Under the pieces are notes generated by a model. The model was not told the DNA's origin. It ran no database searches and worked only from the letters and a program-made list of their open reading frames with translations. A stretch of DNA of 64,000 nucleotides from Parasporobacterium sp. (GTDB taxonomy: Bacteria; Bacillota; Clostridia; Lachnospirales; Lachnospiraceae): contig JAFUBX010000037.1 of NCBI GenBank assembly GCA_017459985.1, forward strand, positions 1-64,000, in the 5' to 3' direction. Made by a program: the position numbers and the translations under genes. Below, piece by piece: positions 7,739 to 16,954 of the stretch; the stretch's first letter is position 1, and every line of letters begins with the position of its first letter.

Positions 7739-8896
7739 ATGAAATTACTACATCTGGCTGATCTTCATCTGGGAAGATCCCTCGGGGAATTTGACCTGAT
7801 CGAAGATCAGAGATACATTCTGCAGCAGATCCTGGAGATCATTCAAAGGGAGTCCGTGGATGCGGTCCTGATTGCGGGGGATGTCTACGACAAGTCTATC
7901 CCCAGCGAGGCAGCCGTGAATCTTCTGGATTCCTTTTTGTATCAACTTGCCCGGCAGAAAACGGCGGTCTACATGATCAGCGGAAATCATGACTCCGATG
8001 ACCGGCTGAATTTCGGCAGCAGCCTCTTCAGATCCAGCCGGATTTTCATCTGTGCCGCCTATCGCGGGACTCTGAGCCGGTATACCCAGGAGGATGAATA
8101 CGGAGCCGTAAACATTTATCTGCTCCCCTTTGTGAAGGCTTCCTACGTGAAGCATTTTTTCCCGGAGGAGCCCATCCGCTCCTATGAGGATGCGGTGAAT
8201 GTGATCATAAAGCATGCCGGGATCGATCCCGACGGGCGCAATGTCATCGCCGCCCATCAGTTCGTGGCGGGGAAGGAGGAGTCCCCAAGGCTGGGGGGCT
8301 CGGAAGGAATGTCCGCACAGAATGTGGGGCTGGTGGAACGGATCGGGTATGATTGCTTTGATCCGTTTGATTATGCTGCCCTGGGACATATTCATTCCCC
8401 GCAGCAGGTGGGAAGGAAGCAGGTCCGTTACAGCGGATCCCCCCTTAAATATTCCCTCAGCGAAGTCAATAACGCTAAATCCGTCCCCCTCATCACCCTG
8501 AAGGAAAAAGGGCAGGTGCAGGTCGAGCAGATCCCTTTGAAGCCGATGCGGGATCTGCGGCATCTGAAGGGCAGGATGGAGCAGCTGCTGGACAAATCCG
8601 CCGTCACCGACCCGGAGGATTTTATTTATGCGACGCTGACCGATGAAGAAGTGATCAATGATGCCATGGGGATCTTTCAGCAGATTTATCCCAATACCGT
8701 CCGGATCGATTATGATAATTCCCACACCAGGGAACTGGAAAAACCGGATCTGTCCGGGATGGGGGAAGAGCGGTCTTTCCCCGAACTGATCCGCGATTTC
8801 TATCAGCTGATGTATGGATGCGGGATCAGCGAAGAGGAAATGAAGATCATGAAAGAAGCCGCGCAGGAGGCAGGGGTGACAGATGAAACCGATTAA
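7739..8896 (+). CDS. sbcD: DNA double-strand break repair nuclease SbcD
   Basis: This is the Mre11-like nuclease subunit of SbcCD, which cuts hairpins and blocked DNA ends. The 385-residue protein carries the phosphoesterase motifs DLHLG (8-12), GDVYD (47-51), GNHD (82-85), a later AAHQF and GHIH. It is the first gene of the sbcD-sbcC-AAA-trmD operon; its 3' end overlaps sbcC by 14 bases. SbcCD removes long DNA palindromes in other bacteria, which is notable because this window is full of intergenic inverted repeats. Confidence 0.95.
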   Translation: MKLLHLADLHLGRSLGEFDLIEDQRYILQQILEIIQRESVDAVLIAGDVYDKSIPSEAAVNLLDSFLYQLARQKTAVYMISGNHDSDDRLNFGSSLFRSSRIFICAAYRGTLSRYTQEDEYGAVNIYLLPFVKASYVKHFFPEEPIRSYEDAVNVIIKHAGIDPDGRNVIAAHQFVAGKEESPRLGGSEGMSAQNVGLVERIGYDCFDPFDYAALGHIHSPQQVGRKQVRYSGSPLKYSLSEVNNAKSVPLITLKEKGQVQVEQIPLKPMRDLRHLKGRMEQLLDKSAVTDPEDFIYATLTDEEVINDAMGIFQQIYPNTVRIDYDNSHTRELEKPDLSGMGEERSFPELIRDFYQLMYGCGISEEEMKIMKEAAQEAGVTDETD

Positions 8897-11800
8897 ACTG
8901 ATCCTGAGTGCCTTCGGGCCGTATGCAAAGGAAATGCCGGCGATCGATTTCCGGCAGTTCGAGGACAAAGGGCTGTTCCTGATTTCCGGTGATACGGGGG
9001 CCGGGAAAACCACCATTTTCGACGCCATTTGTTTTGCCCTGTACGGAACCACCAGCGGCTCCTTCCGGGATACCCGCAACCTTCGCAGCGAATATGCACC
9101 GGACCATGTGAAAAGCTATGTGGATTTCTATTTCTCCCACCAGGGAAAGGAATATCATGTCTGGAGACAGCCTTCTTATGAAAGACGGAAGAGCCGGGGG
9201 ACCGGAACGACGCTGGAGAAGGAACATGCGGTGCTTTATGAAGAGGACCGGCCGCTGGCGGAGGGCATATTGCCGGTGGATACGGCCGTCCGGGAACTGC
9301 TGCACATCGATGAAAAGCAGTTCAAACAGATCGTGATGATCGCCCAGGGAGAATTCCGGGAGCTGCTGAATGCCAGAACCGAGAAGCGGACGGAGATCCT
9401 CCGGACGATTTTCCTCACGGACGGGTATAAGAAGATCGAAACCTGTCTGAAGGAACGCATGGATAGGTGTTATAAGAAACGAACCGGAACCGAGAACAGT
9501 ATCGTCCAGTATTTCTGCGATGTGGTATTCCGGCGGGAAGGAAGCCTGGCGGAAGAACTCTCCGCACTGCAGGAGAGGGCCCGGGCTGCGAAAAGTGCAT
9601 GGAATCTGGAGGAAATGCTGGAAATCCTGACGAAGGTGCTGGAGGAGGACGGGCAGGCATGCGAAGCCGCCGAAGCGTATCTGGCGGAAGCGGAGCAGAT
9701 CTGCGAACAGACCCGGCAAAACCTGGATCTTGCGAAAGTGAATAATGACTTTCTGGATAAGCTGGAGAAATATCAGGAAGAGCAGCGGATCCTGAAGGAG
9801 CGGGAGCCGGCAGTTCTGGAGTCGGAAGGAAGGCTTGCGAAGCAGAAGACGGCGGTCCGGACGATCCTGCCTGTCTATGAGAGCCGGGAGGAAGAAAGGG
9901 CCCGGAGGATCCGGACGGAGGGGCAGATAGCCGAGGGCGAAACGCTGCTGAGGCAGGCCGGGGAGGAACTGGCCGGAGCCTATGCAGCGCTCAAGGAGGC
10001 AGAATCCAAAGAGCCGCTGCTTTCGGAGTTAAGAAAGAAAATGGATCAGATCCGGGCGGAAAAGGACGCCTATCTTCTCCGGGATCAGCTGCGGGCAGAC
10101 CTTCAGATCCTGACGGAGGAGAAGGAACGCCTCTGCAAAGAGCAGCAGGAGCTGGAACAGGCGGAACAGCGGCGGAGGGAACAGGCTGCGGAACTGGAAC
10201 TTCGGATCACGGAGCTGAAGGGCAAGCCGGAAGAACTGCTGCAGGCGAAAAATGACGGAGAGCAGCTGGAAGCGTTCCGCCAGCGGATCGCCCCGCTGCT
10301 GGGGCGGAGACGGGAGGAATCGGAGGAGAGACAGAAGCGTCTCGAAACGGCGCAGAAGGAATTCCTGAAGATCCGTGAGATCTACGATTCCGCGGAATCA
10401 GAGCGTAGAAATGCGGAACTTATGCTGGAAAACTGCCGGGCGGGAATCCTTGCCCGAACTCTGGAGGAGGGCAGAAAATGTCCGGTCTGCGGGTCAGTGC
10501 ATCATCCGGACCCCGCGCGCCTTCCGGCCGAGTCCGTTACGGAAGCGGAATATGAACAATTAAAACGCCGGGCGGAGGAGCTGCGGACCCGGAAGGAACA
10601 GGCGAATCTGGAGGCGGAGGCCGAAAACTCCGCATTTCATCAGATCCGGCAGCAGCTTCAAAGTGAGGTGGAGGAGGTCCTGTCTCTGGCAGGAAAACGT
10701 CCTGCCGGTGAATGGGAACAGGAGTTTAGGCAGCTGGAAGAAGTCCGGGCGGAAATCTCCCGGAAAGCAGCGGAGAACCAAAGTCTTCAGGAGGATCTGG
10801 AGCAGGCCTGCGCCGAGTATCAGAAGGCGGAGACGGAATGGGAATCTGTAAGGAATGGAAAACGGGAACAGCTGGAAAATGCCAGGGAAGCCTGCAGAAA
10901 TAAGATTCTGGAAAATACAGACCGGCTGGCTCAGAAAACAGCAATGCTGAAATCCTGCGATTCCCTGAGTTATGCGGACTGGGACACGGCGGTCCGGGAA
11001 CTGGAATCCGCCGGGGCACAGACAAAGAACCTGGAGAATGAATTGGCCGCCGCCCGGGAACAAACGCAGAAGGCGGAGCACCGCAAGGTCAGCCTGGAAG
11101 CCTCTCTGACGGCTCAGAAGGAGAACCTGGAACACCAGCTGCGGGAGGAAAAAGACCGGACCGGCCGGCTCAAAGAGCTGCTTACGGCACATGGTTATGC
11201 ACAGGAGCAGGAGCTGCTGGCGGATGTGATCCCGGAAGAGGAGATCACAGAAACGGAACGGCGGATCGGGCAGTTTCATACGGATGTTAAAACCAACCAG
11301 ACGCTTCTTAAGCAGGCCCGGCAGGATGCTGAGGGCCGGACCCGGATCGATGCTGTAAAGATGCAGGAGCTTCTGGAGGTGCAGAAAGCAGCGGTCCTGG
11401 ATGCCAGAGAGGAAGTCATCGGGATCCGCGGCCGGATCAGCACCAATACGGACAGGAAAGCGAAGATCCTGGAATTAAAACCGGTACTGGAACGCTCCCG
11501 CAGGGAATATTCCATGTGCGCAAGGCTCTATGAGCTGGTGAGGGGCCAGACCGGAAAGGGAAAGATCACGCTGGAGCAGTATGTGCAGGCGGCGGGATTT
11601 GACGGGATCATCCGGGCGGCCAACCGCCGTCTGGTTCCCATGAGTGACGGGCAGTTTGAGCTGTACCGCCAGGAAGATTCCCTGGGAAAACGCAGCAATA
11701 CCTTCCTGGATCTGGAGGTGCTGGATAATTTTACCGGACATCGGAGACCGGTGGGCAATCTCTCCGGCGGAGAAAGTTTCAAGGCATCCCTGAGCCTGGC

Positions 11801-12068
11801 GCTGGGCCTGTCCGATACGGTATCCTCCCATCTGGGAGGCATTCAGATGGACGCCCTGTTCGTGGACGAGGGATTCGGGACGCTGGACCGCAAGTCCATT
11901 GACAACGCCATGGAGATCCTGACCCATCTGTCCGGCACCAGCAAACTGGTGGGGATCATCAGCCACAGGGAAGAACTGATGGAAAATATCCCGCAGCAGA
12001 TCCGGATCCGCAAGACCAGAAACGGAAGCGAGATCGCCATTGATAAGGAGGTTTTGGATGATAAATAA
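8883..12068 (+). CDS. sbcC: DNA repair exonuclease ATPase SbcC
   Basis: The Rad50-like partner of SbcD, 1061 residues. The Walker A site SGDTGAGKTT lies at 35-44. Two long coiled-coil arms rich in Glu, Gln, Arg and Leu surround a zinc hook CPVC at 533-536. The ABC signature LSGGESF is near 960 and Walker B/D-loop FVDEGFGTLD near 992-1001. It starts inside the end of sbcD (translational coupling) and itself overlaps the following AAA gene by 11 bases. Length and domain order are typical of the family. Confidence 0.96.
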   Translation: MKPIKLILSAFGPYAKEMPAIDFRQFEDKGLFLISGDTGAGKTTIFDAICFALYGTTSGSFRDTRNLRSEYAPDHVKSYVDFYFSHQGKEYHVWRQPSYERRKSRGTGTTLEKEHAVLYEEDRPLAEGILPVDTAVRELLHIDEKQFKQIVMIAQGEFRELLNARTEKRTEILRTIFLTDGYKKIETCLKERMDRCYKKRTGTENSIVQYFCDVVFRREGSLAEELSALQERARAAKSAWNLEEMLEILTKVLEEDGQACEAAEAYLAEAEQICEQTRQNLDLAKVNNDFLDKLEKYQEEQRILKEREPAVLESEGRLAKQKTAVRTILPVYESREEERARRIRTEGQIAEGETLLRQAGEELAGAYAALKEAESKEPLLSELRKKMDQIRAEKDAYLLRDQLRADLQILTEEKERLCKEQQELEQAEQRRREQAAELELRITELKGKPEELLQAKNDGEQLEAFRQRIAPLLGRRREESEERQKRLETAQKEFLKIREIYDSAESERRNAELMLENCRAGILARTLEEGRKCPVCGSVHHPDPARLPAESVTEAEYEQLKRRAEELRTRKEQANLEAEAENSAFHQIRQQLQSEVEEVLSLAGKRPAGEWEQEFRQLEEVRAEISRKAAENQSLQEDLEQACAEYQKAETEWESVRNGKREQLENAREACRNKILENTDRLAQKTAMLKSCDSLSYADWDTAVRELESAGAQTKNLENELAAAREQTQKAEHRKVSLEASLTAQKENLEHQLREEKDRTGRLKELLTAHGYAQEQELLADVIPEEEITETERRIGQFHTDVKTNQTLLKQARQDAEGRTRIDAVKMQELLEVQKAAVLDAREEVIGIRGRISTNTDRKAKILELKPVLERSRREYSMCARLYELVRGQTGKGKITLEQYVQAAGFDGIIRAANRRLVPMSDGQFELYRQEDSLGKRSNTFLDLEVLDNFTGHRRPVGNLSGGESFKASLSLALGLSDTVSSHLGGIQMDALFVDEGFGTLDRKSIDNAMEILTHLSGTSKLVGIISHREELMENIPQQIRIRKTRNGSEIAIDKEVLDDK

Positions 12069-13182
12069 GAAACTGGTGGATATGTATGATGATCTGTATG
12101 GAAGCCCGGAGCCGGAGCTTTCGTCCGGACCCGCTCTGCCGGGGGAAAATCCGCCGGCACCGGAAGGCGTACAGCCTGTAAAAGACGCGCCGGCAGCCGG
12201 AGACGGTCAGAATGCGGGAGGGTCTGAGACGATCGGAGAATCCCAGGCCGAAGAACAGACGCAGGCCACGGAAGAGAAGGATCCGATGGAAGAGCTGGAT
12301 GCCCTGATCGGGCTGCACGCGATCAAACATGACGTGAAGGAACTCATCGCCTATGCGAAGATCCAGAAGCTGCGGGCGGACAGCGGCCTTCAGTCAGTCC
12401 CCGTTTCCCTGCATCTGGTATTTACCGGCAATCCCGGCACCGGCAAGACTACGGTGGCCCGCATCATTGCCAAGCTGTACAAACAGATCGGTGTTCTGTC
12501 AAAGGGCCAGCTGGTGGAAGTGGACCGTTCCGGCCTGGTGGCAGGTTATGTGGGGCAGACGGCGCTCAAAACCCAGGAGAAGATCGAAGAAGCCATGGGC
12601 GGGATCCTTTTTATCGACGAAGCCTATGCTCTGGCGAAGGAGGGCAATGATTACGGGCAGGAAGCCGTGGACACGGTCCTCAAGGCCATGGAGGACAAAC
12701 GCTCGGATTTTGTCGTGATCGTGGCAGGCTACACCGAGCCGATGAAGGTGTTTATCGAGAGCAATCCGGGTCTCAAGTCCCGGTTCAATAAATATATTGA
12801 ATTTGCAGATTACACGATGAAGGAGCTGACGGAAATCTTTCTGTCCTTCTGCAAAAAATACGATTACGAGATTGACGACGAAAATCTGGAGCGAGTGACC
12901 AATCTCCTGCGCCTGAAAAAAACGCAGACCCTGGAGAATTTTGCCAATGCCCGGGAAGTCCGGAATCTGTTCGAGGAGATCATTACTAACCAGGCCCGCC
13001 GACTCAGCGAGACAGAGAATCCGTCTGTGGAGGACCTCCGGACCATCGTTTACGAGGATCTGTTTGATGAGGAGCAGGCAGAGGAGGAGCCGGAAGCAGC
13101 AGAAGAGTCTCCGGCAGACGATCTGACCGGAGACGTAGACCCGTCGGAAGAGGAGGAACTGGAAGCAGGAGGAGAAAGTTGA
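12058..13182 (+). CDS. CbbX/SpoVK-type AAA ATPase
   Basis: A 374-residue protein. The first 80 or so residues are Pro/Ala/Glu-rich and probably disordered. A single AAA+ domain of the CbbX/SpoVK class follows, with Walker A GNPGTGKTT (124-132) and Walker B ILFIDEAYA (183-191), then an acidic C-terminal tail. The start at 12058 has AAGGAGG six bases upstream; an in-frame start at 12040 lacks this. The gene overlaps the end of sbcC and, by four bases, the start of trmD. What it remodels is unknown; placement with SbcCD hints at nucleic-acid work, but that is inference. Confidence 0.85.
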   Translation: MINKKLVDMYDDLYGSPEPELSSGPALPGENPPAPEGVQPVKDAPAAGDGQNAGGSETIGESQAEEQTQATEEKDPMEELDALIGLHAIKHDVKELIAYAKIQKLRADSGLQSVPVSLHLVFTGNPGTGKTTVARIIAKLYKQIGVLSKGQLVEVDRSGLVAGYVGQTALKTQEKIEEAMGGILFIDEAYALAKEGNDYGQEAVDTVLKAMEDKRSDFVVIVAGYTEPMKVFIESNPGLKSRFNKYIEFADYTMKELTEIFLSFCKKYDYEIDDENLERVTNLLRLKKTQTLENFANAREVRNLFEEIITNQARRLSETENPSVEDLRTIVYEDLFDEEQAEEEPEAAEESPADDLTGDVDPSEEEELEAGGES

Positions 13183-13838
13183 AGATCTCGATTCTTACCA
13201 TCTGCCCGGAGCAATTTCATGATTTCCGGAATACGCCCCTGATTTCCCGGGGGATTGCCTCCGGTCTTCTGGAGCTGGAAATCGTGGATATCCGGGACTT
13301 TGCGGATGGCTGTTTCCGGAAGGTGGACGATTCTCCTTATGGCGGGGGCGCCGGGATGATCCTGCGCTGTCAGCCTGTGCTGGATGCGCTGGCGTCCGTG
13401 CGGAGGGAGGACAGCCATGTGATCCTGCTGACTCCTGCCGGGCAGCCTTTTCATCAGAAGACGGCACACCGTCTGGCACAGCAGACCCATCTGATCTTTC
13501 TCTGCGGGCATTTTGAAGGGATGGACGCCAGAATCTGCGCGTTTGCGGATGAACAGATCTCCATCGGAGATTATATTCTGACCGGAGGAGAACTGCCGGC
13601 CATGGTGATCACGGATTCGGTTATGCGTCTTGTTAAGGGCAGCATGAAGGAGGAAAGCATCCGGGAGGAATCCTTTGAGCAGGGGATCCTGGAATATCCG
13701 CAGTATACGAGGCCGGTGGAGTATCAGGGAATGAAGGTCCCTGAAATACTGCTTTCCGGGGACCACGCCGCGATCCGCGAATGGCGGAGGCAGCAGGCAC
13801 TTCGGATTACAAAGGAAATACGGCCGGATCTTCTGTGA
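13179..13838 (+). CDS. trmD: tRNA (guanine-N1)-methyltransferase TrmD
   Basis: TrmD methylates G37 of tRNAs using S-adenosylmethionine through a deep trefoil-knot fold. The 219-residue sequence shows the family motifs DDSPYGGGAGM, LCGHFEG, SIGDYILTGGELP and a conserved C-terminal LLSGDH. Translation appears to start at a TTG that overlaps the preceding stop codon (TTGA), behind a GGAGGAG site. trmD usually sits with rpsP and rimM; here it trails an sbcDC-AAA operon. The 219 residues are slightly short of the usual 230-250. Confidence 0.94.
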   Translation: MKISILTICPEQFHDFRNTPLISRGIASGLLELEIVDIRDFADGCFRKVDDSPYGGGAGMILRCQPVLDALASVRREDSHVILLTPAGQPFHQKTAHRLAQQTHLIFLCGHFEGMDARICAFADEQISIGDYILTGGELPAMVITDSVMRLVKGSMKEESIREESFEQGILEYPQYTRPVEYQGMKVPEILLSGDHAAIREWRRQQALRITKEIRPDLL

Positions 13839-14001
13839 CCGCCTTCGGCCATTTTCCCGGTTGCAAAATTTGCCCGGATGCAATATGATAAGTGCTGGAA
13901 TTTTAATACGGTCTTCCGGGAAGGCAGGGTGATCCCGGCAAAGAAGCGGGAATTGTTTCACAACATGAAGGACAGACATCCGGATAAAAGGGGGAGCAGG
14001 T

Positions 14002-14130
14002 ATGGAAACATTACAACAGGAAGAGCCACAGATCGATTATGTGCGGGAGGATCATCCCTGGATTGAAATGCCGCTGGATTCCCTGGATGAAGATATCAGG
14101 TACAGTCTGGATGAGATCAGATTCTCATGA
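14002..14130 (+). CDS. Small acidic protein, 42 residues
   Basis: An ATG behind a GGGGGAGCAGG ribosome site opens a 42-codon frame ending in TGA at 14128. The product begins METLQQEEPQ, is strongly acidic (runs such as DSLDEDIRYSLDEIR) and has no membrane segment or cysteine. A hairpin with a T-run at 14168-14199 follows, as expected for a small transcription unit. No family is recognised. The good ribosome site plus terminator is the only support. Confidence 0.5.
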   Translation: METLQQEEPQIDYVREDHPWIEMPLDSLDEDIRYSLDEIRFS

Positions 14131-14167
14131 TGGCTGAGGGATCAAAATCAGAATTGGAATTGAGAAT

Positions 14168-14199
14168 GGACTGTCGCAGAGATCTGTGACGGTCCTTTT
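14168..14199 (+). terminator. Probable terminator after the small acidic ORF
   Basis: GGACTGTCGCAGA (14168-14180) pairs imperfectly with TCTGTGACGGTCC (14183-14195), followed by TTTT. Confidence 0.6.
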
Positions 14200-14321
14200 G
14201 CTGTTCGGCAGGGACTGGCCCGGCGAGGATACCTGCTTGTTGCCCGACGGGGATCCCCGATAGTTGTCCGGAGGAGACTGGCCTGGCGGGGATACCCGCA
14301 GCAGACGAAGGATTGATTAAA

Positions 14322-15344
14322 ATGACAATACAGGAGGCACGGAGAATTCTGTCGGTTGCTGAGACTGCAGACCGGAATTCCGTCAAAAAGAAATACCGGC
14401 AGCTCATGCATCTGGTTCATCCGGATGCGCTGGGAGAGAAGGAGCCCGATTATGAATTCGGCGCTCATGAGATCAATGCTGCCTATGAATTTCTGATACG
14501 GTTCGGTACATTTCCGGAGGCCGATGCGGAGGGGAGCGCGGAGAATGCAGGCGGGCCGGGAACCTTCGGCCGATCCGATACCACCGGCGGGACGGGAGCC
14601 TTCAGTCGATCCGATAATGTCGGCCGGCCGGGAGCCTCTGGAACATCCGATACCTTCGGCAGATCGCAGGCAGCCGCCAGATGGAAAGCCCCGGTGAATC
14701 AGCAGGCCTTCACCGAACGGGAGATTTTCCTGGATCACCTTTGCGTGGCAACCGGCAAATATTATCTGACCGGCGACGAGGAATTCCGGATGTTTCTTCT
14801 GAGCATCTACCGATGCAGCCGGAAAATCCTGGAATCCTTTTCAGACGCCGTCATCCGGAAATATCAGGGAGAAGCCGCCTATTTGCTGTCGCAGCAGTTT
14901 ATTGACCGAAAATCCGTGCTTGACCGGTATGAGATTTCCGGGGAAGCGGGCGGAACCATCTATTATTTTCCTGCAATGCTGGAAACGGAAGGCCGGCGAT
15001 GCCAGCTTGCGGAAGGCGCAGTTCTTTATCCCGGCAGCGTCAGAAATCACAGGCTCTATCTGAACAGCAGAACCGGCCGGGAGCTGGGATATCTGTCCTT
15101 TGATGACGATCGGATCTATTATGCATTGGTGCCTCTGTTTGAACAGCGCAGGGTGCAGGTGAAAATCAGGGTTGCGGGAAGCACCCTGGGAAATAACAAT
15201 AAAAGAGCAGTCAAGGTCAGAACCGTCGACCTGTGGGTCAGAATGGCGGAGCAGGAGTTTTCTAATGTTGCGCTTACGATTTCCGGGCAGATCGAAGCTC
15301 TGCTCGACAAATGCCGGGCAGAAGATTCCGGAGGGATGCACTGA
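14322..15344 (+). CDS. J-domain protein with low-complexity linker
   Basis: A 340-residue protein whose N-terminus is a J-domain (about 1-62): helix II is basic (KKKYRQLMH) and followed by the diagnostic HPD (33-35). DnaJ-type domains stimulate Hsp70 ATPases. A Gly/Ser/Thr linker (77-112) consists of three imperfect 12-residue, 36-bp repeats of the GGPGTFGRSDTT type. The remaining 230 residues form an unrecognised domain without a zinc finger. The ATG at 14322 is preferred to the upstream TTG at 14313, because GAAGGA at 14307 is correctly spaced only for the ATG. The gene appears monocistronic. Confidence 0.75.
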   Translation: MTIQEARRILSVAETADRNSVKKKYRQLMHLVHPDALGEKEPDYEFGAHEINAAYEFLIRFGTFPEADAEGSAENAGGPGTFGRSDTTGGTGAFSRSDNVGRPGASGTSDTFGRSQAAARWKAPVNQQAFTEREIFLDHLCVATGKYYLTGDEEFRMFLLSIYRCSRKILESFSDAVIRKYQGEAAYLLSQQFIDRKSVLDRYEISGEAGGTIYYFPAMLETEGRRCQLAEGAVLYPGSVRNHRLYLNSRTGRELGYLSFDDDRIYYALVPLFEQRRVQVKIRVAGSTLGNNNKRAVKVRTVDLWVRMAEQEFSNVALTISGQIEALLDKCRAEDSGGMH

Positions 15345-15430
15345 GGCCGGAGGAAGCGGCGGGATGAATTGGCAGGCAGGAGAGGTCGATTTCACCGGCT
15401 GATGTATCATCAGCCGGCAGGTCGGGGCAG

Positions 15431-15592
15431 TTACCGCAATGCTCGACATTTTTGACAGCGGCTGCCGAAAAAATGCAGCAATGCGTGAGATTTTTGGCAG
15501 AAATCGTCCTCTGAGAGCCCCATTGACGAAAAAATGCAGCAATGCGTGAGATTTTCGACAGCACCTGCCGAAAAATTGCAGCATTGCGGTAA
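15431..15592 (+). repeat. GCAATGC element, copy C (one unit deleted)
   Basis: Both termini (TTACCGCAATGC and GCATTGCGGTAA) are intact, but the copy is 162 bases long, about 59 fewer than the full form. It retains three motif units and lacks the first spacer and second unit, as expected from recombination between internal repeats. It fills most of the gap between the J-domain gene and the convergent minus-strand gene. Confidence 0.88.
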
Positions 15593-15660
15593 AACCGCCC
15601 GATCACAGCCCGCTGGCACTCTGTCCCGGCTCTGCAGGCCTGTGGGATACCGCAGCCTTG

Positions 15661-16665
15661 TTACCAGGTATGGAAAAAGGAGAACAGTTCCAGCCGTTTC
15701 TTCCGATATTTGTTGAGCTCCGGATCCCGGCTGCGCATGTTGAGCATTTTACGAAGAGCGGAAAATGTCGCCTCCAGCCGGTCAAATGACCGGAGATTGT
15801 CCGCGGTGATTGAAAACAGCTGATAACCGGACAGCGCCAGAGCTGTTGCCCGGGACTTATCTGTTCTGTGCTGATCGGCGGAGAGATGGGTCAGGTTGCT
15901 GTCATATTCTGCAATCACCTTATCCTCGGGCCAGATGAGATCGCACATGAGGGACTGATGGCCGGTCAGCCGGCAGCCCTCCGGGGAAAGGGCCGCGAAG
16001 GCGTTCAGCGAAGGCGTCTTCAAAGCATACCCGCCGAGATGAAAGGGCAGGATGCTGTACATGGCCACCTGAGTTTCCTTTGCGGAGTTGGAGCGATCCA
16101 GGATGTATTTTGCAGCAGCCTGGCTTCTGCGGAGTCCGTTAAATCCGGTGACATTGTCCAGATAGTCGCGGATATTCCCGACCGAAGTCAGGGGCTGCCG
16201 GCTGTGCTGTCCGTATTGTGAGGACGGATTTTCCGCGTAGATCGCGCAAAGGTCATATCCCAGCCGGATCTGCTGATACAATGTGTTCTTCACGGCAGCA
16301 GAAAGAAAACACAGCTCTGGGCAAGCAACATAAATCTGACATTGCCCGGAACCTCCATCTGATATTCCGAAGCCGGAATCAAGCCGGATAAAACTCCGTT
16401 CCGGAATCCCCTGACGCCGTACAGAAGAGCAGATGTATCCGGAAGAAATCCTTTTTGAAGCAGACGGAGCCCGCAGACAGACAGGAAAAGTAAGGCCGAA
16501 TCGCTCGGAAAGCAGCCGGACCATTTCCTCAGAAGGCCTGAAACCGTAGTCCTCCGGAAGCGCTGTCAGCTTTCTTCGGTCAAATGCATACTGGTCAGTA
16601 ATGGACGTGATCATTCCATTCAACCAGAACTGAAGGGCAGAAATGCCCACGATTGGAAGGATCAT
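15661..16665 (-). CDS. Unknown protein with nuclease-fold-like C-terminus
   Basis: A 334-residue protein without signal peptide or membrane helix. I do not recognise a named family. The C-terminal part (about 245-310) has the layout of a VSR/DUF559-like PD-(D/E)XK fold: VIAEYDSNLTH, a gap, then DKSRATALALSGYQLFSIT and a helix. The N-terminal part has several cysteines (such as YVACPELCFL) without a clear zinc site. The gene stands alone, convergent with the J-domain gene, with AT-rich sequence upstream. A DNA-damage or defence role would be a guess from the fold-like pattern. Confidence 0.55.
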   Translation of the reverse strand: MILPIVGISALQFWLNGMITSITDQYAFDRRKLTALPEDYGFRPSEEMVRLLSERFGLTFPVCLRAPSASKRISSGYICSSVRRQGIPERSFIRLDSGFGISDGGSGQCQIYVACPELCFLSAAVKNTLYQQIRLGYDLCAIYAENPSSQYGQHSRQPLTSVGNIRDYLDNVTGFNGLRRSQAAAKYILDRSNSAKETQVAMYSILPFHLGGYALKTPSLNAFAALSPEGCRLTGHQSLMCDLIWPEDKVIAEYDSNLTHLSADQHRTDKSRATALALSGYQLFSITADNLRSFDRLEATFSALRKMLNMRSRDPELNKYRKKRLELFSFFHTW

Positions 16666-16954
16666 AGAAATACCTCGAACTAAGAATTAGAATAGCATTA
16701 TACCGTTCCATAACAGAAAAGCAATCGTCCGTCTGTTAAAATTCTGTGAAAAATAAAACCGTGGTAAGATACGTATTTCGTATGACTCCGGGGACAGGAC
16801 CCTCACAGGAATTCCTGAGATTTTGACGGAAAGAAGATATCCAGTGGGGCGAATTCATGATATAGTATAAGGGCAGAAAGGAGCAGAGGATCTGCTTTCG
16901 GAATGCGGTTTTATCAATGGGGACTTGTTCCGGAAAGGATGAGGAATGTAAAGA

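Noticed and set aside
7748-9079. 443-codon minus-strand frame
   Set aside because: It is the antisense shadow of sbcD and the start of sbcC.
13878-14066. 62-codon ORF between trmD and the J-domain gene
   Set aside because: It has no ribosome site and overlaps the better-supported small ORF at 14002-14130 in another frame.
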